Positions 1-8,996 of a DNA stretch of 64,000 nucleotides are shown one piece after another. The notes below the pieces were generated by a model, which searched no databases, was not told the origin of the DNA, and was given only the letters and a program-made list of their open reading frames with translations. Position numbers and translations under genes: made by a program. How positions within the stretch are numbered: position 1 is the first letter of the stretch; the number at the start of each line of letters is the position of its first letter. The stretch covers positions 1 through 64,000 of the forward strand of contig JAQUOU010000020.1 in NCBI GenBank assembly GCA_028716975.1. Reading direction: 5' to 3'. Source of the stretch: Methylobacter sp. Its GTDB lineage: Bacteria; Pseudomonadota; Gammaproteobacteria; Methylococcales; Methylomonadaceae.

Positions 1-248
1 CACCGTAATAACATTCATCAACTCGATAGGCAAGGTGAGCATAAACTACAGGGCTTAGCAATAAAGTCATAGCTTATACCACTGGCTATCTGCTTGTAAA
101 AAATTCGAAAATGGATAAAGTCGAGCTCAGAGCGTGTTTTAAAAGTATCGAATAACATACAACCTATTGTAAACTATGACTATTTTGACCTGGCTAAAAA
201 AGACGCTCAACCAAGAAAAAACGCTACCCCACGAGTTTAAATCGGAGA

Positions 249-485
249 CCTGGGGAGATTATCCGTCCCTTGTTGCCGCATGCCAAATCGGGCGGACGTC
301 CGCGCACGATAAGTCTGCGACGTGCTGAATGCCATCCTCTATGTTACCCGCAGTGGCGGCGCATGGCCCCTGCTGCCGTGGGACTGACCCGCATGGGAAA
401 CCGTCTATGGCTACGTTCGGGACTGGATGCGCAATGGCACTTGGCAGCGTATCCACGAAACCTTACGGGCTTGCATGAGGTGCAA
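249..485 (+). pseudogene. IS5-family transposase remnant (N-terminal part)
   Basis: Stitching frames gives the N-terminal region of an IS5/DUF4096-type transposase. It starts with EIIRPLLPHAKSGGRPRTIS, continues in another frame as DVLNAILYVTRSGGAWPLLP, and after an in-frame TGA as WETVYGYVRDWMRNGTWQRI. The order matches the helix-turn-helix N-terminus of this family. There is one frameshift near 320, one stop near 387, and no DDE catalytic part, so it is dead. It lies immediately beside the broken cmoM end, which suggests the element caused that break. Positions 1-248 before it hold nothing I recognise. Confidence 0.75.
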
Positions 486-511
486 AATTGGGCGGCATAA
501 ACATTCCACGG

Positions 512-748
512 CTGCTTCTCTGAAAGATCGCAGAGTGTCAGGTGATGTCCCTGTTCAGCAAGCCAACGGCTGATTTGCGCAAAACCGCAGCCGGCATCCC
601 ATACTGTCAAAGGTTCTGACGCTTTGTAGAAAATATCGAGATCTTCCTTAAGCAGTTTAAGCCGCCACCCGCCTTTGAAAGTGTCATAGACTCTCTGTTC
701 GAATTTATCGATGAGATTGTCAAAGTTCCGGTCTTGTGGGGATTTCAT
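512..748 (-). pseudogene. cmoM: Truncated cmoM-like tRNA methyltransferase, 5' fragment
   Basis: About 79 residues resemble the start of CmoM (SmtA), the SAM-dependent enzyme that methylates carboxymethoxyuridine at the tRNA wobble position. The opening matches the family start, and motif I of the Rossmann methyltransferase fold is present as VWDAGCGFAQIS, followed by GHHLTLCDLSEKQ. Homology stops at about 512. The frame then continues through unrelated DNA to 344, and the rest of the roughly 260-residue enzyme is missing. The break abuts the IS5-type remnant. The fragment should be non-functional because most of the fold is absent. The exact subfamily is less certain than the truncation. Confidence 0.7.
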
Positions 749-894
749 CAGGTTATGTTAACCCTACTAAAACATGATTGGACGAAACGTAATTAATTAC
801 GATAAAAACTGTCATGTTTTTGTTACTGGAAAGATTGAGCTAACAAGACAAAGTTAGTGATTGCCGACACACTTTTGCTTGCATGAGGTTCAGA

Positions 895-2328
895 ATGAAT
901 TCGAAGACGGAGAATTTAATTAAAACCCATAAAGATGAAGGACAGCCGCAAAAGCCGGATCTTGCAAGCTCTGAAATTTCAAATAAATCATCCCCTAGTC
1001 CTGTTATACAAAGCATAGTTTCCGAGCTGCAATACTTCAAATAGAACTGGAGGTATTAGAGGCGCATTTGCGGCAAGCGCAAATTGATCTGAAAACATCC
1101 CGAGCCCATTCTATTGAACTGTACGACTTTGCCTCAATCGGTTATCTCACTCTCAACGCGGAAGATTTGATCATTGAAATCAATCTTCCTGGCGCCAAAC
1201 TGTTCGGTTATCAACGCAAGACTATCATCAACTGGCGCTTTGCGGATTTTATCGGTGATGACTGTAAAAATCAGTGGCGCCAACATTGTTTGCACATCAG
1301 GCAAACAGGTAAAAAACACATTGTCGAACTGCCTTTATACCGTAAAGACAACTCCATTTTTTACGCTCATATTGATTGCCTGAGCATAATAAATAACGGA
1401 TCAGCTCCGCTAATGCGCCTTATTCTTGCCGACATTACCGAACACAAGCAGGCAAAAGAGGCGCAATCTATTGCCGCCACAGCCTTTGAAACAGAGGAGG
1501 GAATAATTGTAGCTGATGCGCGCAAAGTCATCCTGCGCGTGAATAAGGCGTTTACCCGCATCACAGGTTATAACGCCAAAGATGCGATTGGCCAGCCCCG
1601 CCTTTCTTCGATCCGGACTGCATGATGAAAGCTTTTATCAGGCTTTGTGGGGAATCGTCGCTAACGAAGGTTTTTGGCAGGGCGAGATTTTGGACAAGCG
1701 CAAAAACGGCGAGTTATTTCCAGTCTGGCAAACTATAACCGCGGTTAAAGATAAAGAGGGAGCAATCACTCATTTTGTCGGCGCGTTAATAGATATCACA
1801 CTACAAAAGCACGCCGAAAAAGTGTTACTCGAAGCTCGCTAACGCCTGTAAAATCAGGTGATAACCACAATAGAAGAACTGGAAAAAACCAAGGGAGAAA
1901 CCGCTGAGGTCAATACCGCCCTTGATGTTATGCTCAAGCGCCGGATTACGGAGAAAACCAATGCCCAACTCGTACTGTCAAGAGAGGTTGAGAGTACAAT
2001 TTTACCCTTTTTGAAAAAGTTGAAAGGAGCCAGTGCCGGTTGTCTTCAATCTACTCAGCCTATCGAAATCATTGAAGCCAACCTTCAGCATCTGATAATC
2101 GACTATGGGCAAGCTGACAATCTACCTGCAGCCTACCAAAAGTTAAGCCCTGTTGAAGTCCTGGTGGCGTCAATGGTCAGACAAGGATTGCCCACTAAGG
2201 TCATCGCGGCCACTTTAAACATCTCGTCCGGAACCGTTTGCATCCACCACAAGCACATTCGCAAGAAATTAAATCTGGATGGTAAATCAAGTAATCTGCA
2301 CAGTTATCTGGCGGCATTAGCTAAATAA
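895..2328 (+). pseudogene. PAS-PAS-LuxR regulator, degenerate
   Basis: Joined across lesions this reads as one signalling protein of about 475 residues. It has an N-terminal helix (SELQ..IELEVLEAHLRQAQ), a first PAS domain (about 1095-1450), a second PAS domain (about 1460-1830, with NKAFTRITGY and SGLHDESFYQALWG), a coiled linker and a C-terminal LuxR-type HTH (LPTKVIAATLNISSGTV). Lesions are a one-base frameshift near 1040 (one extra A would restore it), a frameshift near 1600 consistent with a 2-nt loss, and two in-frame TAA codons at 1840 and 1849 where homologues would be expected to carry Gln. Four independent lesions make a sequencing artefact unlikely. The start ATG at 895 is the first in frame. 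Confidence 0.8.
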
Positions 2329-2384
2329 TGCCAAGTGGCGTCAAATTATTTTTAAGAATCTCTGGAGCTGTTGATTTCATTCAT

Positions 2385-2482
2385 GGTTCGACAAGCTCAC
2401 CACGAACGGAATTAACAAGCTCACCACGAATGGAATCAATAAAGCTCTCCTGAGCGTAGCCGAAGGGTTCACTAGCAACGGA
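2385..2482. repeat. Dispersed TTCGACAAGCTCACCACGAA repeat, copy 1
   Basis: Intergenic copy of a short repeat with core TTCGACAAGCTCACCACGAA, repeated in part, then CTCTCCTGAGCGTAGCCGAA. The same modules recur at 16645-16836. This type of element is common between genes in several proteobacteria. It contains no coding capacity. Confidence 0.8.
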
Positions 2483-2509
2483 ATATATCAATAAATTCAA
2501 TCTACGCAA

Positions 2510-2728
2510 TCAATACAAACCGTTCGTCCTTATATATTTTTTACCTTCCCATATTGGATGCGAAACAGGCCTACAGTTACCACGAGTAATATTTTCATTT
2601 ATTTCTTGAGGAGTCATTCCTAATTTTAATTTTTGTATGTGCATCCTGGGATCATCCTCCAAAGCTTGTATGGGTAAGCATAGAAAAATACCAGCAACAA
2701 CACCTGACATTTTTTCAAATATTTTCAT
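2510..2728 (-). CDS. Small secreted protein, hypothetical
   Basis: A 72-residue protein starting MKIFEKMSGVVAG. The start at 2728 is chosen over an upstream ATG because AAGGAG lies eight bases before it. Residues 1-22 form a signal peptide (Lys, hydrophobic GVVAGIFLCLPI, then QALED), so the mature part of about 50 residues should be periplasmic. The mature part contains KLGMTPQEINENI, a motif like the KxGMTxxEV start seen in BamE/OmlA-type small proteins, but the rest is too short to assign. Two cysteines are present: one in the signal peptide and one near the C-terminus. Function unknown. It stands alone between repeats. Confidence 0.6.
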   Translation of the reverse strand: MKIFEKMSGVVAGIFLCLPIQALEDDPRMHIQKLKLGMTPQEINENITRGNCRPVSHPIWEGKKYIRTNGLY

Positions 2729-2881
2729 TATTCTCCTTGTTTTAAACACGTAAATGGAATGACAAAATACAGTACCACTTTCATTCTAACCAATACTTTC
2801 AATTAATTTTATTTTTGGTAGTGAAATCTGTAACTAAATAATAATGAGCTTAATCAAAGATTGATAGAGTTTTTCATGATT

Positions 2882-3147
2882 AGTAAAGTCTTCAGCCAAT
2901 TTGTAACACATACCCTTTCTCTGCTTTCGGCATGGACTGCCGGACTAATTCGCCGGGAGCGAATTTGGATGTATGCTGAGCAGGGGCGAAGATCGGACTG
3001 TAAGAACGTGGTGAGCAGCCAATAATCGTGGAATGGGCTTGTATATTTACGGCTTTGTGGCCTAGACCCCGGCAGTCCATGCCGGGGTGACGCCTCTTGG
3101 GAAACTCTAGGAGTCATTATCGTTCGATTTTGGCTGAAGCTTGTAAG
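2882..3147. mobile_element. MITE-like repeat, copy A (degenerate)
   Basis: About 265 bp bounded by imperfect inverted ends sharing CTTCAGCCAA (2889-2898, and its complement at 3130-3139). The interior aligns with the element at 21637-21890: a palindromic block GAATTCGCCGGGAGCGAATT-like near 2950, a GGGCGAAGA block, a GTGGTGAGCA block, and a terminal TGCCGGGGTGACG block. It carries no plausible gene. The boundaries are approximate because the ends have diverged. Confidence 0.55.
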
Positions 3148-3162
3148 TAATCAGGTAAAAAT

Positions 3163-4029
3163 TTAAAGGCATCCTTTCATCGCCAGGCCGATATCCGTCG
3201 GAGAATTCACAACCTCAATCCCCGCCGCTTTAAGCGCTGCAACTTTTCCTTCTGCCGTGCCTTTGCCGCCAGTCACAATAGCGCCGGCATGTCCCATACG
3301 CTTTCCGGGCGGGGCGGTTTGTCCTGCAATATAGGCTACAACAGGCTTGGTGACATGCGCTTTAATGTAATCCGCTGCCTCTTCTTCTTCGCCGCCGCCG
3401 ATTTCTCCGACCATGACGATGCCTTTGGTCTGGTCATCGGCCTGAAAACGGCTGAGCACATCGACAAAGTTCATGCCGTGAATCGGATCGCCGCCTATGC
3501 CTACGCAGGTGCTTTGTCCCAAGCCCTGGTTAGTCGTTTGATGCACGGACTCATAGGTTAATGTGCCTGACCGTGAAACGATGCCGATTGATCCCGGCAA
3601 GTGTATATTACCGGGCATAATGCCGATTTTACATTCGCCCGGCGTAATCACACCGGGACAGTTAGGCCCGATTAATAAAGCCCCGGTACCGGCCATAGCC
3701 GCCTTAACGCGCAGCATTTGTAAAATCGGAATGCCTTCGGTAATGCAGACGATGATTTTAATACCCGCATCCACGGCTTCCAGAATGGCGTCCGCCGCAT
3801 AAAAAGGCGGCACATAAATGACGCTGGCATCGGCTCCCGTGCTGCGTACCGCTTCTTCTACGGTATTAAACACCGGCAGGCCCAAATGAATTTCCCCGCC
3901 GCGCTCCGGCGTAACACCGCCTACTAACCGGGTTCCATAGTCTAATGCCTGTTGAGAATGAAAAGTCCCCTGTTTGCCGGTAAACCCCTGGCACAGAACC
4001 TTAGTCTCTTTATTAATTAAAATGCTCAC
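3163..4029 (-). CDS. sucD: Succinyl-CoA synthetase alpha subunit
   Basis: A 288-residue alpha subunit of succinyl-CoA ligase, which with SucC interconverts succinyl-CoA and succinate with formation of ATP or GTP in the TCA cycle (cytoplasm). The CoA-binding N-terminus ([18 protein letters not shown]) is near-identical to E. coli SucD. The phosphorylated histidine is His247 in [10 protein letters not shown], and [20 protein letters not shown] is the ligase signature. Length matches the family (about 289). Its ATG overlaps the sucC stop by four bases, so the pair is translationally coupled. Malate thiokinase MtkB is a relative used in serine-cycle organisms, but the sequence is closer to SucD. 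Confidence 0.95.
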   Translation of the reverse strand: MSILINKETKVLCQGFTGKQGTFHSQQALDYGTRLVGGVTPERGGEIHLGLPVFNTVEEAVRSTGADASVIYVPPFYAADAILEAVDAGIKIIVCITEGIPILQMLRVKAAMAGTGALLIGPNCPGVITPGECKIGIMPGNIHLPGSIGIVSRSGTLTYESVHQTTNQGLGQSTCVGIGGDPIHGMNFVDVLSRFQADDQTKGIVMVGEIGGGEEEEAADYIKAHVTKPVVAYIAGQTAPPGKRMGHAGAIVTGGKGTAEGKVAALKAAGIEVVNSPTDIGLAMKGCL

Positions 4030-5195
4030 GCTGCTTCCTCCGCCAAGGCAACCACCTGTTCGGCCGCGTGGGCCAGATCATCAGCCGCAAAAAGATTAAA
4101 TCCCGAATTGCTTAATAAAGCTCTGCCCTGTTCGGCATTCGTCCCTTCCAGCCGTACGACAACGGGTACATTGACATGCACTTCCTGCACTGCCGCCAAA
4201 ATACCTTCCGCGATAATGTCGCACTTCACAATACCGCCGAATATATTAACCAGCACAGCTTTTACGCTATGATCGGAAAGAATCAGCTTGAATGCTTCAG
4301 ATACTTTTTCAATGCTCGTACCGCCGCCTACATCGAGAAAATTGGCCGGCATGCCGCCTTTCAGCTTGACCAGATCCATGGTTGCCATGGCCAGCCCGGC
4401 GCCATTTACCATGCAGCCTATATTGCCTTCCAGGGTAATATAATTAAGCCCGAATTGTTGCGCCTTGTTTTCTTTTTCATCTTCCTGGCCCGCATCTTTC
4501 ATCGCCAGGATATCCGGATGAACTGCCACGGCGTTATCATCAAAATTGATTTTGGCATCCAGGGCGAATAAATCTCCGGCCTGCGTTTCCACCAGCGGAT
4601 TAATTTCAATCTGGCTGGCATCTTTTGCCAAAAATAATTGGTACATGCCCTGCATTATTTTTTCCAGGGCTTTGATCTGCTGACCTTTAAGGGTCAAGGC
4701 ATAAGCGATTTTCCGGCATTGATACGCCTGCAAACCCGCTGCAGGGCTAACCTGCACCGATATGATCTGCTCAGGCGATTCTTTCGCGACTGTTTCTATA
4801 TCCATACCGCCTGCCGCTGATGCGATAAAAATAATTCTTTCGCTACCCCGATCAACCAGCAGGCTAAGATAAAATTCTCTTTTAATGGGATAAATCTTCT
4901 CTATTAGCAGCGTATTAACAGCCAAACCTTCTGCGCCGGTCTGGTTGGTAACCAGCCGGGTTCCTAACATTTGCCGACCAAATTCTGCAACTTCGGCAAG
5001 GCTTTTAGCCAATTTTACGCCTCCGGCTTTACCTCTGCCGCCGGCATGAACCTGGGCCTTGACAACCCAGCCGTCACCGTCCAGTTCTCTGGCAATTTGC
5101 CCTGCGCTTTCCGGAGTTATTGCCTGCTGTCCATCCGGCACGGGTATTCCGTAGTTCCGGAATAATTGTTTGGCCTGATACTCATGAATATTCAT
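4026..5195 (-). CDS. sucC: Succinyl-CoA synthetase beta subunit
   Basis: A 389-residue beta subunit (E. coli SucC has 388). It opens [20 protein letters not shown], followed by the ATP-grasp nucleotide-binding region (about residues 5-230, with [18 protein letters not shown]) and the C-terminal CoA-ligase domain (about 265-389, with [18 protein letters not shown] and VNIFGGI). It binds the nucleotide and succinate, and partners SucD encoded directly downstream with a 4-bp overlap. The spacing to pilS (divergent, start 5360) leaves about 165 bp for both promoters. An AGGAG-like site lies just before the start (TCAGGAGCAATAA). Confidence 0.95.
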   Translation of the reverse strand: MNIHEYQAKQLFRNYGIPVPDGQQAITPESAGQIARELDGDGWVVKAQVHAGGRGKAGGVKLAKSLAEVAEFGRQMLGTRLVTNQTGAEGLAVNTLLIEKIYPIKREFYLSLLVDRGSERIIFIASAAGGMDIETVAKESPEQIISVQVSPAAGLQAYQCRKIAYALTLKGQQIKALEKIMQGMYQLFLAKDASQIEINPLVETQAGDLFALDAKINFDDNAVAVHPDILAMKDAGQEDEKENKAQQFGLNYITLEGNIGCMVNGAGLAMATMDLVKLKGGMPANFLDVGGGTSIEKVSEAFKLILSDHSVKAVLVNIFGGIVKCDIIAEGILAAVQEVHVNVPVVVRLEGTNAEQGRALLSNSGFNLFAADDLAHAAEQVVALAEEAA

Positions 5196-5359
5196 TTATT
5201 GCTCCTGATTGACCGGTAAACCGGGCGTGGATTTTTGGGTATTTTCTCAAGTTTTTTCATTGCTGCTATGATTGTTCAAATCTGCTCCCAACATTTAATC
5301 CGGGATATTTAAATATTCTAGCCAAGTAACTATAAAACGAAACGCTCAATTAAAATAAA

Positions 5360-6988
5360 ATGTCTGCAAATGTCACTGAGACAATCTTTCCATGCCCATT
5401 TTCAAAAGGCTACGGTATTCCCGCTTCCCAAGCCTGGTTATTGCTGAAAGCTTTTTTAATCTACCGCTTTATGCTGGCCTGCCTGTTTATCGTTTTATTT
5501 TACAGTAGTTTCGGTCCTTCTTTACTCGGTGCGAACAACAATCAATTATACCTCTACAGCAGCGCCAGCTATTTAATTCTCTCATTCTTATCCGGTGTCT
5601 GTATATTCTGGCGGGTTACAGGCTACACCTCGCAAGCGCAACTGCTCATTTTTACCGATATACTCATTCTCACATTGTTAATGCACGCTTGCGGCGGCAT
5701 TAAAAGCGGCATGGGCATTTTGCTGGCTGTCTCAATTGCTTCAGGCGGATTATTAATCGGCGGACGCTGCGCCATGTTTTTTGCCGCTCTGGCCAGCCTG
5801 GCTGTGTTGACGGAACAGATTTTTGCCGATTACGCCTATAACGAGGAAACCACCTCTTATACTTATGCAGGCATGCTGGGAGCCTCATATTTTACCATTG
5901 CCCTGCTGTCCTATATTCTCGCACAACGCAGCGAACAGATACTCCAGCTTGCCGACCAACAGAAACAGACCATATCAAAACTGGAAGAGCTCAACCAGTA
6001 TATTATTCAGCATATGCAGTCGGGTATTATTATTACCGGCAAGGACGAGACTATTCAAATGGCCAATGAAGCCTCATTACGACTGGCCCATTTACCGGGA
6101 CAGCCCGACAATCTTGAGTATATTTCCAAGGACTTATCCCGGGCTTTTCAGGTTTGGCTAGCTGATTCCGAACAGAACTTTGTGTTGCTGCAACTGCCGG
6201 ATCAATCAGAAATTCATATTCGTTTCATGCTCCTGCCAACCCGTCATGAAGTTTTCTACATGATTATTCTGGAAAACATCGCCCTATATAATCAACGGCT
6301 ACAACAAAGCAAACTCGCTTCTTTAGGCCAGCTTACCGCCAGTATTGCCCATGAAATACGCAATCCGTTAGGCGCCATAAGCCATGCCGGCCAGCTACTG
6401 TCAGAAAACCAGCATTTATCTTCTCAAGACCGCCGCTTGACTGAAATCATCCAGACTCATTCCACCCGAGTTAACCATATTATTGAGGATATTTTACAGC
6501 TTTCCAGAAAAACTGCTTCAAATCGGGAAAAGCTTCAGTTAAAGCCCTGGCTGAAAAATTACCTGAAAAACTTCATCCTGGAACATGCCATCGATGCAGA
6601 TACATTCAATCTATCCTGTACGAAAGACCCATTATGTGCACTGATGGATCCGAACCACTTAAAGCAGATTCTCGATAACCTTTGCCAAAATGCCTTGAAA
6701 TATGGAAAACCCGAGGCCGGCCAAATAGATTTATATGCATTGAACTACCAGCAAATGCCCTGCATAGAAGTTATCGATAACGGTTGCGGAATTAGGCAGG
6801 AGCATCTAATCCATGTCTTTGAGCCTTTTTTCACTACTTCCTCCAGTGGAACAGGATTAGGACTTTATATTTCCAAAGGGCTAGCCGAGTTGAACCAGGC
6901 AAAATTGAGCTATCATTTAACTTACGATAACCGTAGCTGTTTTCGACTTTGTTTACTGGATGCCGAACATAAAATAATTGAGATATGA
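5360..6988 (+). CDS. pilS: PilS-type membrane sensor histidine kinase
   Basis: A 542-residue sensor kinase resembling PilS, which controls type IV pilin transcription together with PilR. Residues about 30-195 contain six hydrophobic segments, the usual PilS membrane input module. A degenerate PAS-like region follows (about 215-310), then the dimerisation/phosphoacceptor helix with His331 in SIAHEIRNPLGAISHA, and a HATPase domain with N box (DNLCQNALKYG) and G boxes (DNGCGI, GTGLGLYISKGLAEL). The stop overlaps the pilR start (ATGA), so the two are one operon. The pilin genes it would control are not in the window. Confidence 0.88.
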   Translation: MSANVTETIFPCPFSKGYGIPASQAWLLLKAFLIYRFMLACLFIVLFYSSFGPSLLGANNNQLYLYSSASYLILSFLSGVCIFWRVTGYTSQAQLLIFTDILILTLLMHACGGIKSGMGILLAVSIASGGLLIGGRCAMFFAALASLAVLTEQIFADYAYNEETTSYTYAGMLGASYFTIALLSYILAQRSEQILQLADQQKQTISKLEELNQYIIQHMQSGIIITGKDETIQMANEASLRLAHLPGQPDNLEYISKDLSRAFQVWLADSEQNFVLLQLPDQSEIHIRFMLLPTRHEVFYMIILENIALYNQRLQQSKLASLGQLTASIAHEIRNPLGAISHAGQLLSENQHLSSQDRRLTEIIQTHSTRVNHIIEDILQLSRKTASNREKLQLKPWLKNYLKNFILEHAIDADTFNLSCTKDPLCALMDPNHLKQILDNLCQNALKYGKPEAGQIDLYALNYQQMPCIEVIDNGCGIRQEHLIHVFEPFFTTSSSGTGLGLYISKGLAELNQAKLSYHLTYDNRSCFRLCLLDAEHKIIEI

Positions 6989-8322
6989 GAAAACCGCTGA
7001 CATTGATTGTAGATGACGAACCTGATATTCGTGAGCTGTTGGAAATCACACTTAACAGAATGAATATTCAAACTCATTGCGCTGAAAATATAGGCCGCGC
7101 CAAAATATTATTACAACAAAAAATATTTGACCTCTGCCTGACCGATATGAAGCTGCCGGACGGCAACGGCCTGGACCTGGTTGATTCCATACAAGCTATG
7201 TCGGTCCCGATCCCGGTGGCCGTGATTACCGCGCACGGCAATATGGATACGGCGATTCTGGCGATGAAAAAAGGGGCTTTCGATTTTATCTCTAAACCCA
7301 TTGATTTAGCTGCGCTCAGGCAGATTATTATCAGCGCGTTAAAACTTTCCGACCCAACCACGGCGAAGGAAAGACGCACCCGTCAGACCTTGCTGGGTGA
7401 ATCTTCGATCATGCGTGAGATTCGGACAAAAATAGATAAGCTTGCCCGTAGCCAGGCGCCTGTTTATATCAGCGGCGAATCCGGGTCAGGAAAGGAATTG
7501 GTGGCAAGATTGATCCATCAGCAAAGCTCCCGCAGCGATAAACCTTTTATAGCTATTAACTGCGGCGCAATTCCTCACGAGCTGATGGAAAGCGAATTTT
7601 TCGGTCACAAAAAAGGCAGTTTCACGGGAGCGGTCAGCGATAAAAAAGGCATCTTCCAAGCGGCGGAAGGCGGCACATTATTCCTCGATGAAATTGCGGA
7701 TTTGCCGCTGTCCCTGCAGGTTAAACTGCTGCGCGCCATTCAAGAAAAAAAAATCCGTACTCTTGGAGAACAGCAGGAAATACTTGTAGATATTCGTTTG
7801 TTGAGCGCCACACACCGCAACCTTGCTGATATGGTTCAGGCCGGAAATTTCCGGCAGGATTTATATTATCGTATTAATGTTATTGATCTTCATGTGCCGC
7901 CTTTACGCGAGCGAAGCACTGATATTCCAGCGCTTACAGAGCATATATTGGCAAGACTTACTGACAATTCGGACAAGCCGTTTTTATCGGCATCGGCATT
8001 AGCGGCATTGCAGCGTTATCAATTTCCCGGTAATGTCCGTGAGCTGGAAAATATTCTGGAAAGAGCCCTGGCCTTATATGACGGTAAAAGTATAGAGATA
8101 GATGATTTGAACTTGCCGGTCGGCACTCATAACCTGCCGGACTCTCAGGTATATGATCCAGCCTTGGGATCATTGGAAGATTACCTGGAAGAAATTGAAA
8201 GAAAAGCGATTGTTATTGCATTGGAAGAAAACAAATGGAATAAAACAGCCGCAGCCAAACAGCTGGGGCTTTCCTTCAGGTCATTGCGCTACCGTTTGAA
8301 AAAGCTCGCCCTCGATAATTAA
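6985..8322 (+). CDS. pilR: PilR-type sigma-54-dependent response regulator
   Basis: A 445-residue NtrC-class activator. The receiver domain (1-120) has phosphoacceptor Asp54 in LCLTDMKLPDG. The AAA+ domain (about 140-370) has Walker A GESGSGKELVARL, the sigma-54 contact loop GSFTGA and Walker B GTLFLDEIADL. A Fis-type HTH lies at the C-terminus (WNKTAAAKQLGLSFRSLRYR). Its partner kinase is the overlapping pilS. By family it would activate sigma-54 promoters such as pilA. It could serve another sigma-54 regulon, but the six-segment kinase partner supports PilR. Confidence 0.9.
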   Translation: MRKPLTLIVDDEPDIRELLEITLNRMNIQTHCAENIGRAKILLQQKIFDLCLTDMKLPDGNGLDLVDSIQAMSVPIPVAVITAHGNMDTAILAMKKGAFDFISKPIDLAALRQIIISALKLSDPTTAKERRTRQTLLGESSIMREIRTKIDKLARSQAPVYISGESGSGKELVARLIHQQSSRSDKPFIAINCGAIPHELMESEFFGHKKGSFTGAVSDKKGIFQAAEGGTLFLDEIADLPLSLQVKLLRAIQEKKIRTLGEQQEILVDIRLLSATHRNLADMVQAGNFRQDLYYRINVIDLHVPPLRERSTDIPALTEHILARLTDNSDKPFLSASALAALQRYQFPGNVRELENILERALALYDGKSIEIDDLNLPVGTHNLPDSQVYDPALGSLEDYLEEIERKAIVIALEENKWNKTAAAKQLGLSFRSLRYRLKKLALDN

Positions 8323-8346
8323 CCAGCAGCTAATACCTGCTGGTTA
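8320..8346. terminator. Hairpin between convergent genes
   Basis: Ten-base-pair inverted repeat TAACCAGCAG / CTGCTGGTTA with a 7-nt loop, overlapping the pilR stop and 11 bp from the end of the convergent gene at 8357. The flanks are A/T-rich but lack a clean T run, so it may end transcription from either side. Confidence 0.6.
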
Positions 8347-8356
8347 GAAGAGAATT

Positions 8357-8821
8357 TTATACCCGGTACTTATCCATCGTTTCAAGCTTATGAATTGCGT
8401 CTTTTATTTTCGATTCAGCCGCGTCATCCAGTTCATTATTTTTATAGACTTTTTCCAGCAATCCTTCGGAAACCAATGCGTCTTTTATCCAGCGTTTGGT
8501 AAACCGGTAATTAGAATAGGCAGTGGCAATCTCTCCTGTTTTCGGATCCTTTATTCCTTTTTTGCCGGTAATCGGTGCAGCCGGCGCTTCAGTTGTTGCT
8601 GCCGTCTTAATTATTTCTGGCTTCTTCTGTTTGTCTTCAACCGGTTGAATTGCAGCCGGTTTCTCAGCGGCTATAGGCATTGATTGTGCCACGGACTCCA
8701 GCGGCTTGTCAGGCTTAATCGCCGGCGTTACAGATTTAGCATTGGCTTTACCTTCGTTTATCAGGACATAAACGACATAAGCAACAAAAATAGTAGTTAA
8801 TATAAACACCCCTTCAGTCAT
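8357..8821 (-). CDS. Membrane-anchored protein with Ala/Pro/Lys-rich linker, hypothetical
   Basis: A 154-residue protein of unknown function. Residues 3-23 (VFILTTIFVAYVVYVLINEG) form one N-terminal membrane helix. Residues about 30-90 are a low-complexity linker rich in Ala, Pro, Lys and Glu. The C-terminal 60 residues form a charged, probably helical domain (KDPKTGEIATAYSNYRFTKR and following). The design suggests an inner-membrane anchor holding a small soluble domain. It is a single gene convergent with pilR. No catalytic motif is visible. Confidence 0.65.
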   Translation of the reverse strand: MTEGVFILTTIFVAYVVYVLINEGKANAKSVTPAIKPDKPLESVAQSMPIAAEKPAAIQPVEDKQKKPEIIKTAATTEAPAAPITGKKGIKDPKTGEIATAYSNYRFTKRWIKDALVSEGLLEKVYKNNELDDAAESKIKDAIHKLETMDKYRV

Positions 8822-8996
8822 AACGGCTTTACCCTCTCAAATTAATTTATTATTATTTCTGCCTTTTAATTAAGCGCATGCGGTCAGTAGGCGAACTAAA
8901 CGCTAAGCTCCGAATATACCAGAAGCGAACCGGCATGGTAAACACTAAATCGGAACAAATACCGCTTTTTATCATTACAGGTCAAAAAGTTAGCGA

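Noticed and set aside
3163..5195. Malate thiokinase (mtkAB) instead of sucCD
   Set aside because: Serine-cycle methylotrophs carry mtkAB, but motifs and lengths here follow E. coli SucCD closely and no other serine-cycle gene is adjacent.
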